The notes: generated from the letters alone by a model not told the origin. Shown: positions 14,967 through 26,522, numbered from the stretch's first letter. The stretch: 64,000 nucleotides of DNA from Diploscapter coronatus (GCA_964036155.1 OZ038423.1:13097249-13161248), one strand, 5' to 3'. A program made the numbers and translations.

Positions 14967-16727
14967 TTATGGTGGCTTTATCATAATCGCGGTGGCAATA
15001 GCGTTGCCTATTTGAAAAATCGTGAAAAGTGCCAGATCGACCCTTTCAAAGAATTTCTCCCAAGCCAATTCTCTTACTCGGTCCCTTGCACAATCTCTCA
15101 ATTGTCCGTGAACCTGTCGAAGTGTGTTCGTAAACTCCTCTAATAGCGGACTGAAAAACCCATAAATATCGGCTTTTCCCTATTCTCAACTTTACCTATC
15201 ATTTCTTAACAGCAACTGAAATCTTTCTTCTTTTCTCGATTGCTTCGAAAGAATTTTCTCCTTTTCCTTCTTCAGGAACTTTTTCGAGCCCTAAACTCGA
15301 TAATAAGTGATTTTCAGGGCGAAGAGAATTGCTACCGTGGAATTGAGAACGAACAGCACCCAGCTTGGTGGTCTCCAAGTTCGGATGTGAGCGCGATTAT
15401 GCAGCGTCAAAATGACTACTGAGCACAGGACGGCGAAAGCAACGACGAAAATCTGTCCGAGTATGTAATTTCCTAAAGTTTTTCTTTCAATTTTCCAGGT
15501 AAAATGAACATTCTCGAACCCAACAGCGGTAACGCCGAAGTTTTCGGCATGGAGTTGGCCACGATGAGCAATATAACTACAGACGATAGTAAGTAAGTGA
15601 TCCCCAGATTTACCTGAAACCTAGAAATTGCGAATTATCAGAAATAGAACCCGACCTTCTCCTCCCGTCTCCCGCAGTTGTTCGTTGGAGTGAACAACCC
15701 ACAGAATGCTATCGTACTGAAGATGTAGGTCGGAACTATCAGCACCCAAATGTAGAAGGTTGGCTTCCTCTTCAAACTTATCTAAAAGTAATCTGTCCCG
15801 AGAAAATTGAACGCTTCTCACATAAAATCTAGCCACCGTATAGTTGAAACCTACATCATCATCCATTGAGTAATTCAACTCACTTGCTAGATTTTGAACG
15901 ACCCATTCGGAATTTCCCTAAATGAAGAGAATGGAGCTCTTTTTCATGGGCGAAAATTTTGACCTCAATATTTTCCAGTTTGACGATGGAGAGGTCTCCT
16001 GGCTCACACCAGACCTCTTTCGCCGTCCACGACCAGGGCCCTATCTGGATCATGCACCTCTGGACGTCATACGGGAAATTGAAAGTCTAGATTTCAAATC
16101 ATTTATGATCAAAGATTTTTTTGTCAAAGTTCAAGCTTCGTATTCACTGATCTACTTGACCTCCATTGCGCAGCGATTTTTGCAGATGACGTAGAGACTT
16201 TGCCGAACTGTGCCGTCGTTCTTCAAATTCACCAGACGCTTGTCTTCACCTATCACGTACTTCGTTTCCACACTAAAATAAATCGGCTATAGGTTAAAAA
16301 ATATAGCAACCTTGAAGCAATTGTCGTGTCAGGTGTCCAAATTAACGACTCTCTGATTTTGATCCAAGTCAAATTGTATTCTGGGTGGTCTTCGAATTTC
16401 AAAAACGCGTCTTTCCACTGAACTACAAATTCAGCGGAGAAGGATATTGTTCCGATGGCTTCGTCCTGAAATTCTGAAATCCGAATAGAATGCTGTGCTA
16501 ATTACCAAGGATAAAATATCCAGTTTAATAGGCGTTATTGTCATGTTGACAACGTCATCTTCATTTTTCACTGGACGCATACGCTTGTCGTAGTCTTTTA
16601 GGAGGTCAGTGATAAACTGAAAGTCGTTACACAGCGATGAATGAACTAAAACTGGTTTTTTGTGCCGGAAATGTGCAAATTTGTGAATCATACCTAAATT
16701 GAATAAAACGATGAATGTTGATAGCAT
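14967..16727 (-). CDS. cys-loop ligand-gated ion channel subunit (nAChR-like)
   Basis: About 11 exons on the minus strand, most introns 40-55 bp, about 390 aa. Order: signal peptide (MLSTFIVLFNL), ligand-binding domain, cys-loop CAMETFNFPYDVQRC with exactly 13 residues between cysteines and a PYD core, WSWT and a later SEW motif, M1 starting RKPTFYIWVLIVPTYIF, M2 reading EEKVNLGITYLLSSVVILL and ending in MPKTS, M3 (YILGQIFVVAFAVL, then HNR), a short M3-M4 loop, and M4 RVDLALFTIFQIGNAIATA just before the stop. Glu-Lys at the M2 entrance resembles cation-selective subunits. No vicinal cysteine pair is visible in loop C, so it is probably a non-alpha or orphan subunit. Family is secure; the ligand is not. 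The join in the M3-M4 loop (between 15337 and 15150) is the least certain part. Confidence 0.85.
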
Positions 16728-17012
16728 TCTAGATTATTGTATATATTTTTCGTCTATCTTGTGCTGTGAAGTTGCCAAACATTTCGAGTAAACTCTCTTT
16801 GGCCTATTCCAGCTCCCACGATATCTTGTTTCATATTCAAATGGAGTCATCCATGCAAGTTTAATTTTCAACTTCATCAAAATACGATAAGTTATTTTAG
16901 TCTACTGATTTCGCAATGCAGAAACTAAACTCTAATATTCGCATGATAAAACACACAGATTGAATTTATACCATGGGAACCCTCATAGCAGGAAACAACA
17001 ACTAAACTATAT

Positions 17013-17033
17013 AAGTTGATAACCTAGGTAACC
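17013..17033 (+). promoter_or_regulatory. GATA-type motif upstream of 4TM gene 1
   Basis: AGTTGATAACCTAGGTAACC contains TGATAA, the site bound by nematode intestinal GATA factors such as ELT-2. Nearly the same string occurs at 18077 and 18207 upstream of the next array gene. The shared sequence is seen directly; the binding factor is an inference. Confidence 0.4.
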
Positions 17034-17085
17034 CTGCAGGTGGAGTCACATTCGAACACGGGTCTGACTGACTCCACTTTAGGGG

Positions 17086-17092
17086 TATAAAA
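17086..17092 (+). promoter_or_regulatory. TATA box of 4TM gene 1
   Basis: TATAAAA lies 44 bp before the ATG at 17136. Just upstream, TGGAGTCA (17041) and TGACTCCA form a short inverted pair. The spacing suggests a very short 5' UTR. Confidence 0.45.
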
Positions 17093-17135
17093 TCGGGAAT
17101 ACCTTAGTTTTGTCGTCCAAGATTCGGGTTCAACC

Positions 17136-17966
17136 ATGAATCCACAGCCTAACAATGGTTGCTGTAACTCTCGGGTAATTTTTAATTATTCTTAATCTTT
17201 GAGTTTTCGAAAATCGCACAACCTTACATCTTGACAGGATAGTATATAGAATTAGAAGAGAAAGGTGTAAGATAGGAAATACTTGTCAACTCTCACATAC
17301 TATCTATCAAGTTGGGGGTCCAAGGTTGCGAGATCGCAGAATTACCTTTTAAACGTATCGTTTAGACCTGCTTCATCATTCTAGCACTTGTATTCATCAT
17401 ATACGATGTCTACTTCAATTATCAAAACATGGTACTTATTTACAGAAATATCCTCCACACGATTTTCGGGATATATTGGGTAAAAATTTCTATATTTAAA
17501 AAAAAAAAAAAAGTTCCAAAATTTTAGATTGCAACGCACGTCTTATGCATTTTGACGGGACTTATCAACAATCCCTGCTCATACATAATAATGATTATCA
17601 TCAACGTGAGTCTTAAGTTTAAACATTTGATTTATTCTAGTTTCAGGCGGCTGCTACCGGAATTTATATTCTACACTTATGCAGCTCTTCGGTTGACGTT
17701 TATCATTGTAAGATTTCATTTATCGATAAAAACTTAAATTGGTTTACATATTTAAGATTTTAACCAGATCGAGAGTACTAATGACAGCTACGATAGAATG
17801 TACTTACTTGCCTCAATCATTGAATATGTATATTGCGTTATTGGTAAGGCTTCAATCGGTTATAGATTAAATAACTAGAAATTCAGGTCAACTAACCCTA
17901 GCAATTCTATCGATCTGCTTATATTCGAGTTCAAAGAAAAGTTGCAACAACGATAATAGTGCTTAA
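17136..17966 (+). CDS. small four-transmembrane protein, array member 1
   Basis: Six-exon model. Exon 1 (17136-17174) encodes MNPQPNNGCCNSR, ending in the Cys-Cys-x-x-Arg motif typical of the array just before intron 1. Later exons encode a TM segment with FIILALVFIIYDVYF, a second with THVLCILTGL and NNPCSYIIMIIIN, a third (AAATGIYILHLC), and a fourth around LLASIIEYVYCVIGQLTLAI, then a short polar tail KKSCNNDNSA. Introns are about 50 bp and phases agree; one uses acceptor ATTTAAG, which recurs in the array. The product is a small integral membrane protein (roughly 170 aa). Layout recalls LAPTM-type four-TM proteins, but I cannot assign a function. Confidence 0.7.
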
Positions 17967-18334
17967 ATAAATGGTCTCAGATTTTAAAATTTGTATTGTT
18001 TTAAAATACATTATACTTTTGAACAATCTAAATGGGATTTAATCAATTTTAAAAGAAAGACAAACTTATGCTAATAAAGTTGATAACTTAGACAACCAAC
18101 TGATTTTGATAAATAAAAATCACTTGCATTGTTTTAAAGTAGATTGTTTTTGAACAAGCATTTATTTGGGTTTGGTTTCATTTGTAATAAAAATCATGTG
18201 CGTGTTCAGTTGATAACTTAGGTAATCAAACAGGTGAATATGCAACTTTTCAATGTGACAGAAAAGAAAGCTAAATCGGAGAATAACAATAATGTCTACT
18301 TAATACACAAACTTGAACAATTTTTCAATCTAAA
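17967..18334. other. short intergenic spacer with repeated GATA-type motif
   Basis: Between two tandem 4TM genes. It holds two more copies of the GTTGATAACYTAG motif, at 18077-18097 and 18207-18227, the second about 110 bp before the next ATG. No other feature is seen. Confidence 0.45.
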
Positions 18335-18555
18335 ATGAATCCGTATCCAAACCCAAATCCCAATTCCAATATCGCGTTCGAGCCTTCTAGGTTTTGCGAT
18401 GTTGAATCCAAAGTGGTAAATTATAATTGTTAAATAATTTTTAATCAAATTCTAGAAATTATTTTTGACTTTCCTAACCGGAAGTATCACTTGCGCAATC
18501 GCCATTGCAGTTTTAGGCTATCTGTTTGATACACGTCTTCCGACGTTATTTTTAC
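18335..18555 (+). pseudogene. 5' half of 4TM array member 2, interrupted by insertion
   Basis: Exon 1 starts at ATG 18335 (MNPYPNPNPNSNIAF, then FCDVESK). A second exon begins after TTCTAG and encodes TM1 (KLFLTFLTGSITCAIAIAVL). The reading frame then runs into the terminal repeat of a 4.2 kb palindromic element that begins at 18556. The expected following exons are found on the far side of the element, at 22808-23142. The start resembles array member 1, which supports a tandem duplicate. Whether the split gene is still expressed (for example by splicing out the element) or is dead cannot be told from sequence alone. Confidence 0.6.
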
Positions 18556-18905
18556 CATATGACACGTTCTTCGTAAAAATCGAGTTTTTTATAAAGGGGG
18601 GTGGTACCCAAGAAGTTGACCCTCAAATTTCGAGCTGATATTTTGTTCCTGAAGGTTTTCGACTATGCTGATTACGAATATGACGGTTAAAACCCGATCC
18701 GACCACTTGTTCCGCATGTTCCGGGAGGTCCGCATCTGGTAGTTTCATAAAATTCTATTTTCGTTATTCGGCATGAGAAAAATTCAAATTCGGTATCAAA
18801 ATGCTTGCAGAGACCATCTGAACACGATTCTGAAAAGACCTCGTCAAAATGACACCGAATAAGGAAGTTATGCTGAACATAGTGAAACATATGGAAAATG
18901 TCATA

Positions 18906-21088
18906 TTAAGACAGAGTCTGTGAGAGAATCGGCTCTCTATAGAGAGAGGGGTGACCAGTGACAAGAGTTTCGTTTTCCCGAGATTTTTTAGTTGTTTCTG
19001 ACTGTATTCTACCTGAAAATCATGATTCCGGGCTTTTTTCCGACATTTTCAACTTCGGGTTCGGGTACCAGGGTCCGGGGGTCAAATTCTAAAAGTCATC
19101 CCGACACCCCAAAACCTATATCAGATTGTTCAGTTCGACGAGCTGAGTCGAATGGTGCGAACATTTTTCAGATCTGACTTTCCTATCACAAGTTACGGCT
19201 AAAAACAGTGCAATTTTGGAAAAAATCACGGTTTTGCTAATATTGAGTCTATTTTTATGACGAATTTGTACGAAGTGCTGCCATTTTATTTTATATTTAC
19301 AAATTAGAAGACCTAAGAAGAGTTTTAATACCAAAAAATCGAAAATTGAGCGTCTCGTAAGAGCACAGTACCGGTCCAGAGGGAAACTTGAAAATTTCGA
19401 TTTTTCGAATTTTTGAGCTAGACCCCCAAATTATATACCATTCGATAGAGCTCATCAAACTGAGCAACTTTTGTGAAGACACTTTGGGTCTATCTATAAT
19501 AGTATGCGTGGTATGGAGGTTTGAATGGGTCAGACCCCCGAAAATGACAAAAATATTCAAAAATTCATAACTTTTGTAAAATAAAACCAAATTGAAAGAT
19601 CTTTTCGGAATATAGCAGATTATGGGCAATAATTCATTTTTGCTTCCCAGAGTACCGTGCTATCACTTTATCATGATACCATATGGGTCCATGATATACC
19701 ACCCATATGGTACCCGAGTGATACTATACCAAAATGGGTATCAATCGACTCGAAATCAACTGGAGAGTAATATTCGAGTCCATTTCTATCAATTTCAGCA
19801 AGTGGTTTCATTACACCATCATTGTAGTTGGCTATAACCACCTGCCGAAAAAGATCAAAATGGAGTACCTTCAAATGATCATAAAAGACGATAGACTAAT
19901 CTGTTTTTCAAATGGTTTTCAACATACTACTCAGTTCGATAAGGGCTTTCATTTGGTATATAACATTATGGGTCTTTGTTAAAATGGTAACTTGACTCCT
20001 ATGAGCCACGACCCCTATGGACTGAGTTACCATTTGGTAGAAAGACCTATAGTGTTGTATATCATTCGAAAACCAATGAAAAACTAAGTGTAATGCTGAA
20101 AACCGCTTGAAAAATGATCCAGTGTATCCATTTTTATGAGGAAATGAAGTTTCGATCAAATTGAAGAGTAAACTTGGGAACGTTTTTGACCATAAGTCTC
20201 GATGCATCAATCCGTTTTTCAAGCGGCTTTCGGCATTACATTTAGTTTTTTATTGGCTTTCGAATGGTATATAAAATGACTGGTCTTGGTTAAATTTCAA
20301 AAACCGGTCTGGTACCCTCCGGACCCATACCGAAAATTTTCCGAATATAGTTATTACCTCTTAAATTTTACTTAGAATTATAATTCAAGGGTCAGGAATC
20401 ATTTTTAATACAAAATTTTACGAATTAGAGCACACCAATGGTGAGAAATAAATTTTTGAAAAAATACCTTATTTTTCAGTTTTTCCTGAATATCTCATTC
20501 CGGAATGGAAATTTCTCCGAGGTGTCTTCACAAAAGTTGCTCAGTTTGATGAGCTCTATCGAATGATATATGATTTGGGGGTCTAACTCAAAAATTCGAA
20601 AAATCGAAATTTTCAAGTTTCTCTTTGGACCGGTACTGTGCTCTTACGAGACGCTCAATTTTCGATTTTTTGGTATTAAAACTCTTCTTAGGTCTTCTAA
20701 TTTGTAAATATAAAATAAAATGGCAGCGCTTCGTACAAATTCGTCATAAAAATAGACTCAATATTAGCAAAACCGTGATTTTTTCCAAAATTGCACTGTT
20801 TTTAGCCGTAACTTGTGATAAGAAGGTCGAATTCGGAAAATGTTTGCACCAATCGACTCAGCTCGTCGAACTGAACAATCTGATATAGGTTTTGGGGTGT
20901 CGGGATGACTTTTAGAATTTGACCCCCGGACCCTGGTACCCGAACCCGAAGTTGAAAATGTCGGAAAAAAGCCCGGAATCATGATTTTCAGGTAGAATAC
21001 AGTCAGAAACAACTAAAAAACCTCGGGAAAACGAAACTCTTGTCATTGGTCACCCCTTGGTTGAATCTCTCACAGACTCGGTCTTAAG
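18906..21088. repeat. inner palindrome B
   Basis: The left arm at about 18960-19490 is repeated in inverted order at about 20522-21050 with high identity. Termini are TTAAGACAGAGTCTGTGAGA and its counterpart ending GACTCGGTCTTAA. The centre (19490-20520) holds smaller inverted repeats, for example 20091-20115 against 20214-20236, and a direct relative of the latter at about 19902. Confidence 0.75.
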
Positions 21089-22421
21089 TTTTCGCTTCTT
21101 TTAATTTTTAATTCTTTAAAAACCCCAAGTTCCGTGAGTTATTTATACTGGGAAGTAGTCCAGGTCTTCTAGTTTCTGGAACACTTGACCGTTTTCCTAT
21201 AGACTGCCCGCTAGCGGAGAAATGCCACTTCTTCGAAGAGTTGTCATGGCTCATTTTTGCTTAATTTGATTTTAAAAATTCATAACTTTTATAATTCTAA
21301 ACCAAATTCCATGATTCTTTTTTTATTTTGTAGGTTTTGAGCGTGAGAATAAAGTGAAAGTAAAAATAATTTTTTTAGAAATAAATTTTATCGGTAAAAA
21401 ATTACCCGAAGTTACCTCATACACCCGTACTGGGTTTACGGGTAAATGGCGTTGGAAAAATATGTCCTTCCAGTATGTTGCGTAGAATGACATGACGAAC
21501 AACTTTTGTTTCAGAACCTACCCTGGATTCATTACCGTTGGGACTCCAGAATTTTTTGAAGTTCGACAGCCAAATTCAGCATAATACCGTTTTGACAGAA
21601 ATTTTCAAAAAATCATATCTCCCTGTGTGTGCACATTCTAAAATAAGTTCTGGAACAAAATTGATCAACTTGAAGAGCTCTACAAGATTTTATTGAAAAT
21701 TTCAACTTTAACTCACATTACCCTTGTAAACACAGTACGGATATATAGGGTAACTTAGGCTAATTTCTCCCGCCAAAATTAATTTCTAAAAATTTTCTTT
21801 ATATTTTTACTTTATTCTCCTGCTCAAGATCTACAAAATAAAAAAAGAATCATTCAACTTGGTTCAGAAATAAGGAAGCTATGAATTTTTGAAATTTACT
21901 GCCCTAAAGGCACTTTGCAATAATTGGTCATCGAACTTTAAAAAATTCTGGAGCTCATACGAATGTGAATTCGAGGTCGGTCCTGAAACAAAGTTGTTCA
22001 TCATGTCATTCTACGCAACATACTGGAAGGACGAATTTTTCCAACGCCATTTACGCGTAAACCCAGGACAGGTTGAAAAGTACGCAGTCATGACGCCAAA
22101 AGTGCGTATTTCTGCAGAAATTGATATTCAAAAAAATTCTTATTTTATTGCTTAATAATCTATGGATTAAATTCTATTGAATAAAAAAAGAATTACCGAA
22201 TTTAGTTTAGAATTATGGAAGTTATGAATTTTTAAATCGAACTTAGGCAAAAATGAGTCATGACAACTCTTCGAAGAAGTGACATCTCTCAGCTAGCGGG
22301 CAGTCTATAGAGAAACGGTCAAGTGTTTCAGAAACTAGAAGACCTGGGCTACTTTCTAGTATAAATAACTCACGGAATCCAGCACTTTTAAAAAGTTAAA
22401 AAATTAAAACAAGCGAAATAT
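21089..22421. repeat. inner palindrome C
   Basis: Inverted arms run nearly the full length: 21100-21260 pairs with 22240-22400 (sharing a CTAGCGGGCAGTCTATAG core), and 21477-21575 pairs with 21925-22025. A 89-codon frame at 21889 lies inside an arm and has no family resemblance. Confidence 0.7.
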
Positions 22422-22807
22422 CGATATGACATTTTCCATATGTTTCACTATGTTCATCATAACTTCCTTATTCGGTATCATTTCGATGAAGTCTTTTCAG
22501 AACCGTACTCAGCTGGTCTTTGCGAGCATTTTGATATCGAATTTGAATTTTTCTCATGCCGAATAACGAAAATAGAATTTTATGAAACTACCAGATGCGG
22601 ACCTCCCGGAACATGCGGAACAAGTGGTCGGATCGGGTTTTAACCGTCATATTCGTAATCAGCATAGTCGAAAACCTTCAGGGATAAAATATCAGCTCGA
22701 AATTTGAGGGTCGATTTCTTGGGTACCACCCCATACTCGATTCTTACGAAGAACGTGTCATATGTAGGTACTTTATAAATTATTATTATCAGATTAATTA
22801 ATTCGAG

Positions 22808-23142
22808 TTAATTTTTCTATTCACTGTATTTATGCAATGATAGGACGAAGACCGGTCTTTTGAAGGTCCTAATATTCATCAACGTAAGTAAAATATTGTT
22901 TTTTTTATTGTTTTAAAATTGCTTAGTAAGATTAAGGTCGCTCTTATGATTCTTCTCATACTTGAAACATTTGGCACTTTCCGAGCTACGGAACTATGTA
23001 ATTTTCTTTTTTTAGTGTAATATTTAATGTATTTATACATTTAGATCTACGAGAGTACCGTCTAACATCAACGTATCACAAAACCCTCGTATATGCGTCA
23101 GAAGTCGTCCTAGTTTTACAGTCAATTTATATGCTCATTTAA
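22808..23142 (+). pseudogene. 3' half of 4TM array member 2
   Basis: Three exons in phase: 22808-22883 (encodes FFYSLYLCNDRTKTGLLKVL, like the TM2 exon of member 1, ending IN before the donor), 22937-22997 (VALMILLILETFGTFRATEL) and 23045-23142 (TM4, VVLVLQSIYMLI, then stop). Exon boundaries and phases match the paralogs, so these are the displaced downstream exons of the gene beginning at 18335. An extra open frame after 23171 could be an alternative tail exon. Confidence 0.55.
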
Positions 23143-23672
23143 AAATAATCGCATAAATTCAATGTTTAGATCAAGCAGTGACTATTCCTCTCAACGTTAA
23201 AGTTCACGAGGAAATTAGAAGATATCAGGACACATTTCACCTTAAAGTCGCCATAATGTTACCCATGCAATTAGAAGTTAACCAAACTCGAGCTATGTCT
23301 TAATTTTCCGCTATTAAAGTTCTTTCGAATAAATTCTTTAATTTTATTGCGAAACCGGATTTTACAATTTGTTTCATTGAAATTCAAGCTGATTAAGTTG
23401 AGCTAATCTGAGCTAAAAATTCATTTTACTATTTCGAAATTCAAATTAAGTCGTGTTTAGTTTTTATTTTGATGATCAAAATTTTTTACTTTCCCAAAAG
23501 GTTTCAATTTTGAGTGGAAGCCGTCATGGCAACTGTCATATCTGAAAATGGTCAAAGTTTAGTTTTCACTCGACCAAAACAGGTGATTTTTAGAATAAAA
23601 GGTGCGCTGAAACTGGAGGTAGAAGATTTGAAGTTGTGAAATTCGCACAATTTTATCGAATTTCACAACGAG
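23143..23672. other. intergenic spacer
   Basis: AT-rich; one open frame to about 23302 may belong to a tail exon of the preceding split gene. No other support for a gene. Confidence 0.35.
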
Positions 23673-25015
23673 ATGATGACAACCGAGTCTAGAGCCGCGC
23701 AATGCTGCTGCTGCAATGCGAGAGTATGCTGATTTCATCCATGATCTAAAAGTTACAATAATTAATTAGAGTTTATTTGAAATATTTCTGTTTCAATAAT
23801 TCTGAAGATTTTCAAATCGTTTTACAAGAAAAATCTATTACTCATGCTTCTTATCAAAATTTAAGCTAATTGAACAATTAAAAGCTTCCAATTTCAGCTC
23901 ACTCTGATCGCTCTGATATCTTTCTTCATCTTTTTGGGAGCAATTTTCTCGATTTTTGGAATACTCCGCAACACTTTTTTGCTGTTTGTCGGAGTGTCCT
24001 TGGTAATTTTTACTTATTTCTTCAGAGTTGTACATTTTTTTCTTTATTTTGTTCAGATGGCCCTTTACATCTTTTTATTGTACGGCGCTATGAAGCGTCA
24101 GCCGTGCATCCTCATAATCGGTTATGGTTTAAGCGTAAGTTCGATAAATCTCGTAATCGGGAAATCGTTTATCGATCTTCAGCTAGCCGGAGCTATTAGT
24201 ATCGGGGTTTTGTGCCTGCTCTTTGCGATTCTGGGATCAGGTACGCCAATAGTTTGACTTGAAACAAATTTGGAATGATTTTCATTAAAAGCTAAAAAAA
24301 ATTCAAATAATCGATGTTTTCTTTGTCCATGCCATTAGTATTACTTCAAGCTTTTTTTAAATCATGTTTGATTTTTTCATTTCCAGTATTCGCCGCACTT
24401 TTCTCTAAGTCGGCTAATACGGACACGAGTTCGGGAATGAGCTCAGTATGGAGATCGACTATATTTTCACAGCAGGAACTGGAGGCGATGAGCGCCACGC
24501 TGACCGGTCCGCTCATCGCCGGGGTCACCATTTTCATGATCGCTATGGTTGTGAGTAAGTTTTTTTTTTATGTATTTTATTTTGGCCGGTGTAGAACGTT
24601 TTTCAATAAAAACGAATTACTTTGAGCTTTCTTTGCTACAAAACGTCTTACCTCTGTGCAAATCGTCCTACACCTCGCAATCTTGACATCTCTAAAAACT
24701 GATGAACTTTCAAACTAAATTGGTAATAAAAGATGATTGGACTCTCGTAGAAGCAATTAGAATATAATTTGAATTTTTAACTATGATGAAAGAATTTCAG
24801 TTCAAGTCATGACCTGCTACTTGTACTTCGTCGTGTATAAGGAGGCGAAACGCTTCCAAGGCAACCAAGTGATGGTCAGCGCTGTGGGCGTCGTCATGCA
24901 GCAGAGCAACTACCCGAATTACCCCAGTTACTCGACACCCAATTACCCAACTCCCACTCCAATCTACCCAACTAATTACCCACCCTATGGTGCGAAAGCT
25001 GCTACTATGGCATGA
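23673..25015 (+). CDS. four-transmembrane protein, array member 3, with Tyr/Pro-rich tail
   Basis: Six exons, all phases consistent: 23673-23723, 23898-24002, 24057-24134, 24183-24240, 24387-24554, 24801-25015; about 224 aa. Exon 1 encodes the N-terminal Cys cluster QCCCCNAR. TM1 covers LIALISFFIFLGAIFSIFG, TM2 begins MALYIFLLYGAMKRQPC, TM3 is ISIGVLCLLFAILG, then a polar loop, and TM4 covers LIAGVTIFMIAMVVIQVM. The tail YKEAKRF is followed by Asn-Tyr-Pro repeats (NYPNYPSYSTPNYP). Cys cluster, YGA after TM2 and a Tyr/Pro-rich cytosolic tail are reminiscent of LAPTM4/5 lysosomal membrane proteins, whose tails recruit WW-domain ligases. No exact PPxY was seen, so that relation is tentative. Confidence 0.8.
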
Positions 25016-25201
25016 TTTTATAATAATGTTATCTTTCATGTAACTTTAGATAATTTACAAATGCGCACTTTTCAGTATATATAAAATTCTATTTAAACTA
25101 AAAATGAAATAATTTGTAAATTAAAATGTAGATAATAATAATAATATAGTGATGATAATAAATATCTATCAAATGAAACCGAATGGTCAATTTGGAATAT
25201 A

Positions 25202-25660
25202 CTATACGTCTCTTGAAACAACATTATACCCCTTCTTACCTTTGTAAATCTTGAAGAACCAATAGGCAGCTAGAGCAAACGCTGAATTTAGTTGCCTATT
25301 TTAACTTTTAAGGAATTAATTTGAAATACGTCAGAATTGTTTGTATAAAATTCTTATGTGCTATGAAGGCAACAATGTGTAGAATAACTTGAATCAATAG
25401 ATGAATGATAAACTTCGTAATTGAGAGATAATGTTGGTCCACGCGATATCTGATGATTGAAAATAAGTTGACTCGGAAACCTAGAAAAGTAGTTATATTC
25501 ATTATCCTATTAGTGATGCGGAAAAAAGTGGTTATCGGACCCAGCGCAGGGAAAAGTAAGAGGAGCTTATTCTTCAATGGTGATCGCTGGAAAGTAGACA
25601 TGACGAAAGATGGAAAGACGGGATTGCTCCGATGTTGCTTGAACGTTAAAGTAATAATCA
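25202..25660 (-). pseudogene. truncated 4TM array member (3' exons only)
   Basis: Minus-strand pieces match the last exons of the neighbouring member: a TM3-like exon (LKNKLLLLFPALG), a TM4-like exon (ITKFIIHLLIQVILHIVAFI) and a last exon ending AYWFFKIYKGKKGYNVVSRD then Val and stop. The upstream exons with the Cys cluster and TM1 are absent because the stop codon of the next gene lies only about 65 bp away. It looks like a 5'-truncated tandem copy. Confidence 0.5.
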
Positions 25661-25724
25661 GTAATTTTACAAATTTTGTAATCTTTGATTTACACTCCCG
25701 AATATACTATATTAAATTATTAGG

Positions 25725-26522
25725 CTAAATGTCTCTGAAGACAGCTTTATACTCCTTCGCTTCCTTGTAGACGTTACTGATCAAGTAGACAATTAATATG
25801 TTGACTAAATAAATTGATTTTTCCAACGTAATTATTCGAAATGACGGTTAAATCTTACTCGCAACAATTATTAGCCAGATAACGATAGGAACGGTGACTC
25901 GAATGATTAAATCGACTGTGATCGATTTTTCATATTTAATAGCGTCTCGGAGGACTAAATTTAAAATTAGCAATCTCTAAGCTATTTCGTTAAGATAATA
26001 TTACCCTCAGTTATTCCGTATAAAGCCATAATAATAATAAATATTAACCCCATAACCTGAACTTTGGCATATATTTTTAAAAGACCAATAACAATTACCC
26101 CAAGTACAAGTTCAGTCTTCAAAAGGCAAACATTACGAGCACACGAGCCAATCAGGAGGAGCAATGTGTGGATTATCTTTAAAAAGCAGCATTTTTAGCT
26201 TGATTTGATATGAAATGTGACTTACAATAATAACGACAAAAATCTGCTGTTTCCCTAGGACAATTCGACTGAAAACGACGACGTTCGCGAAGAATACCGA
26301 CGTTAAAAATATGATCGAAAATACTAGTAAGAAAACTAAGCTCGTCTAAAATCAACATTTTTCGAGAAAAAACTAACACCCTACCCTTGAGTGGCAGCAG
26401 CAGCAACATTTGTAGTCCTAAAGTAAGAAATAAAATTGGAAAAAATTAAATCCCAAAACCTCCACTTTTACGCTATTAATTCGAAAAACTGGGCGTGGGG
26501 TGCGAAAACTTAATACCTGCAT
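25725..26522 (-). CDS. four-transmembrane protein, array member 4
   Basis: Minus-strand seven-exon model. A two-codon first exon (Met-Gln) is spliced to DYKCCCCCHSR, the longest Cys run in the array. TM1 is SLVFLLVFSIIFLTSVFF, TM2 is IIHTLLLLIGSCARNVCLL, TM3 VMGLIFIIIMALYGITEG (after a 42 bp intron that is also open in frame), TM4 LIIRVTVPIVIWLIIVA, and the tail VYKEAKEYKAVFRDI. The motif Gly-x-Cys-x-Arg-Asn-x-Cys after TM2 is shared with members at 31.5, 35.2 and 38.3 kb. Function unknown. Confidence 0.7.

Larger units (their letters stand above)
16728..17135. other. intergenic space between channel gene and first 4TM gene
   Basis: This divergent interval should hold both promoters. No additional exon is seen. 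A TATA box and a TGATAA-containing motif near its right end are listed separately. Confidence 0.5.
18556..22764. mobile_element. 4.2 kb nested palindromic (fold-back) element
   Basis: The outer ends are inverted copies starting CATATGACACGTTCTTCGTA. Outer arms are 18556-18905 and about 22422-22764. Between them sit two further palindromes side by side: about 18906-21088 (ends TTAAGAC...GTCTTAA) and about 21089-22421. The host flanks read TA on both sides with a one-base offset, so a TA target duplication is possible. No transposase-like frame was found; the open frames inside are mirror-image pairs produced by the palindrome. It is best described as a composite of non-autonomous fold-back elements inserted into array member 2. 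Confidence 0.75.

Noticed and set aside
19297..21012. Several frames of 60-110 codons inside the palindromic element, some nearly identical on opposite strands
   Set aside because: Mirror images produced by inverted arms; no transposase motifs.
21889..22155. 88-codon frame in palindrome C
   Set aside because: Lies within a repeat arm, no domain, probably chance.
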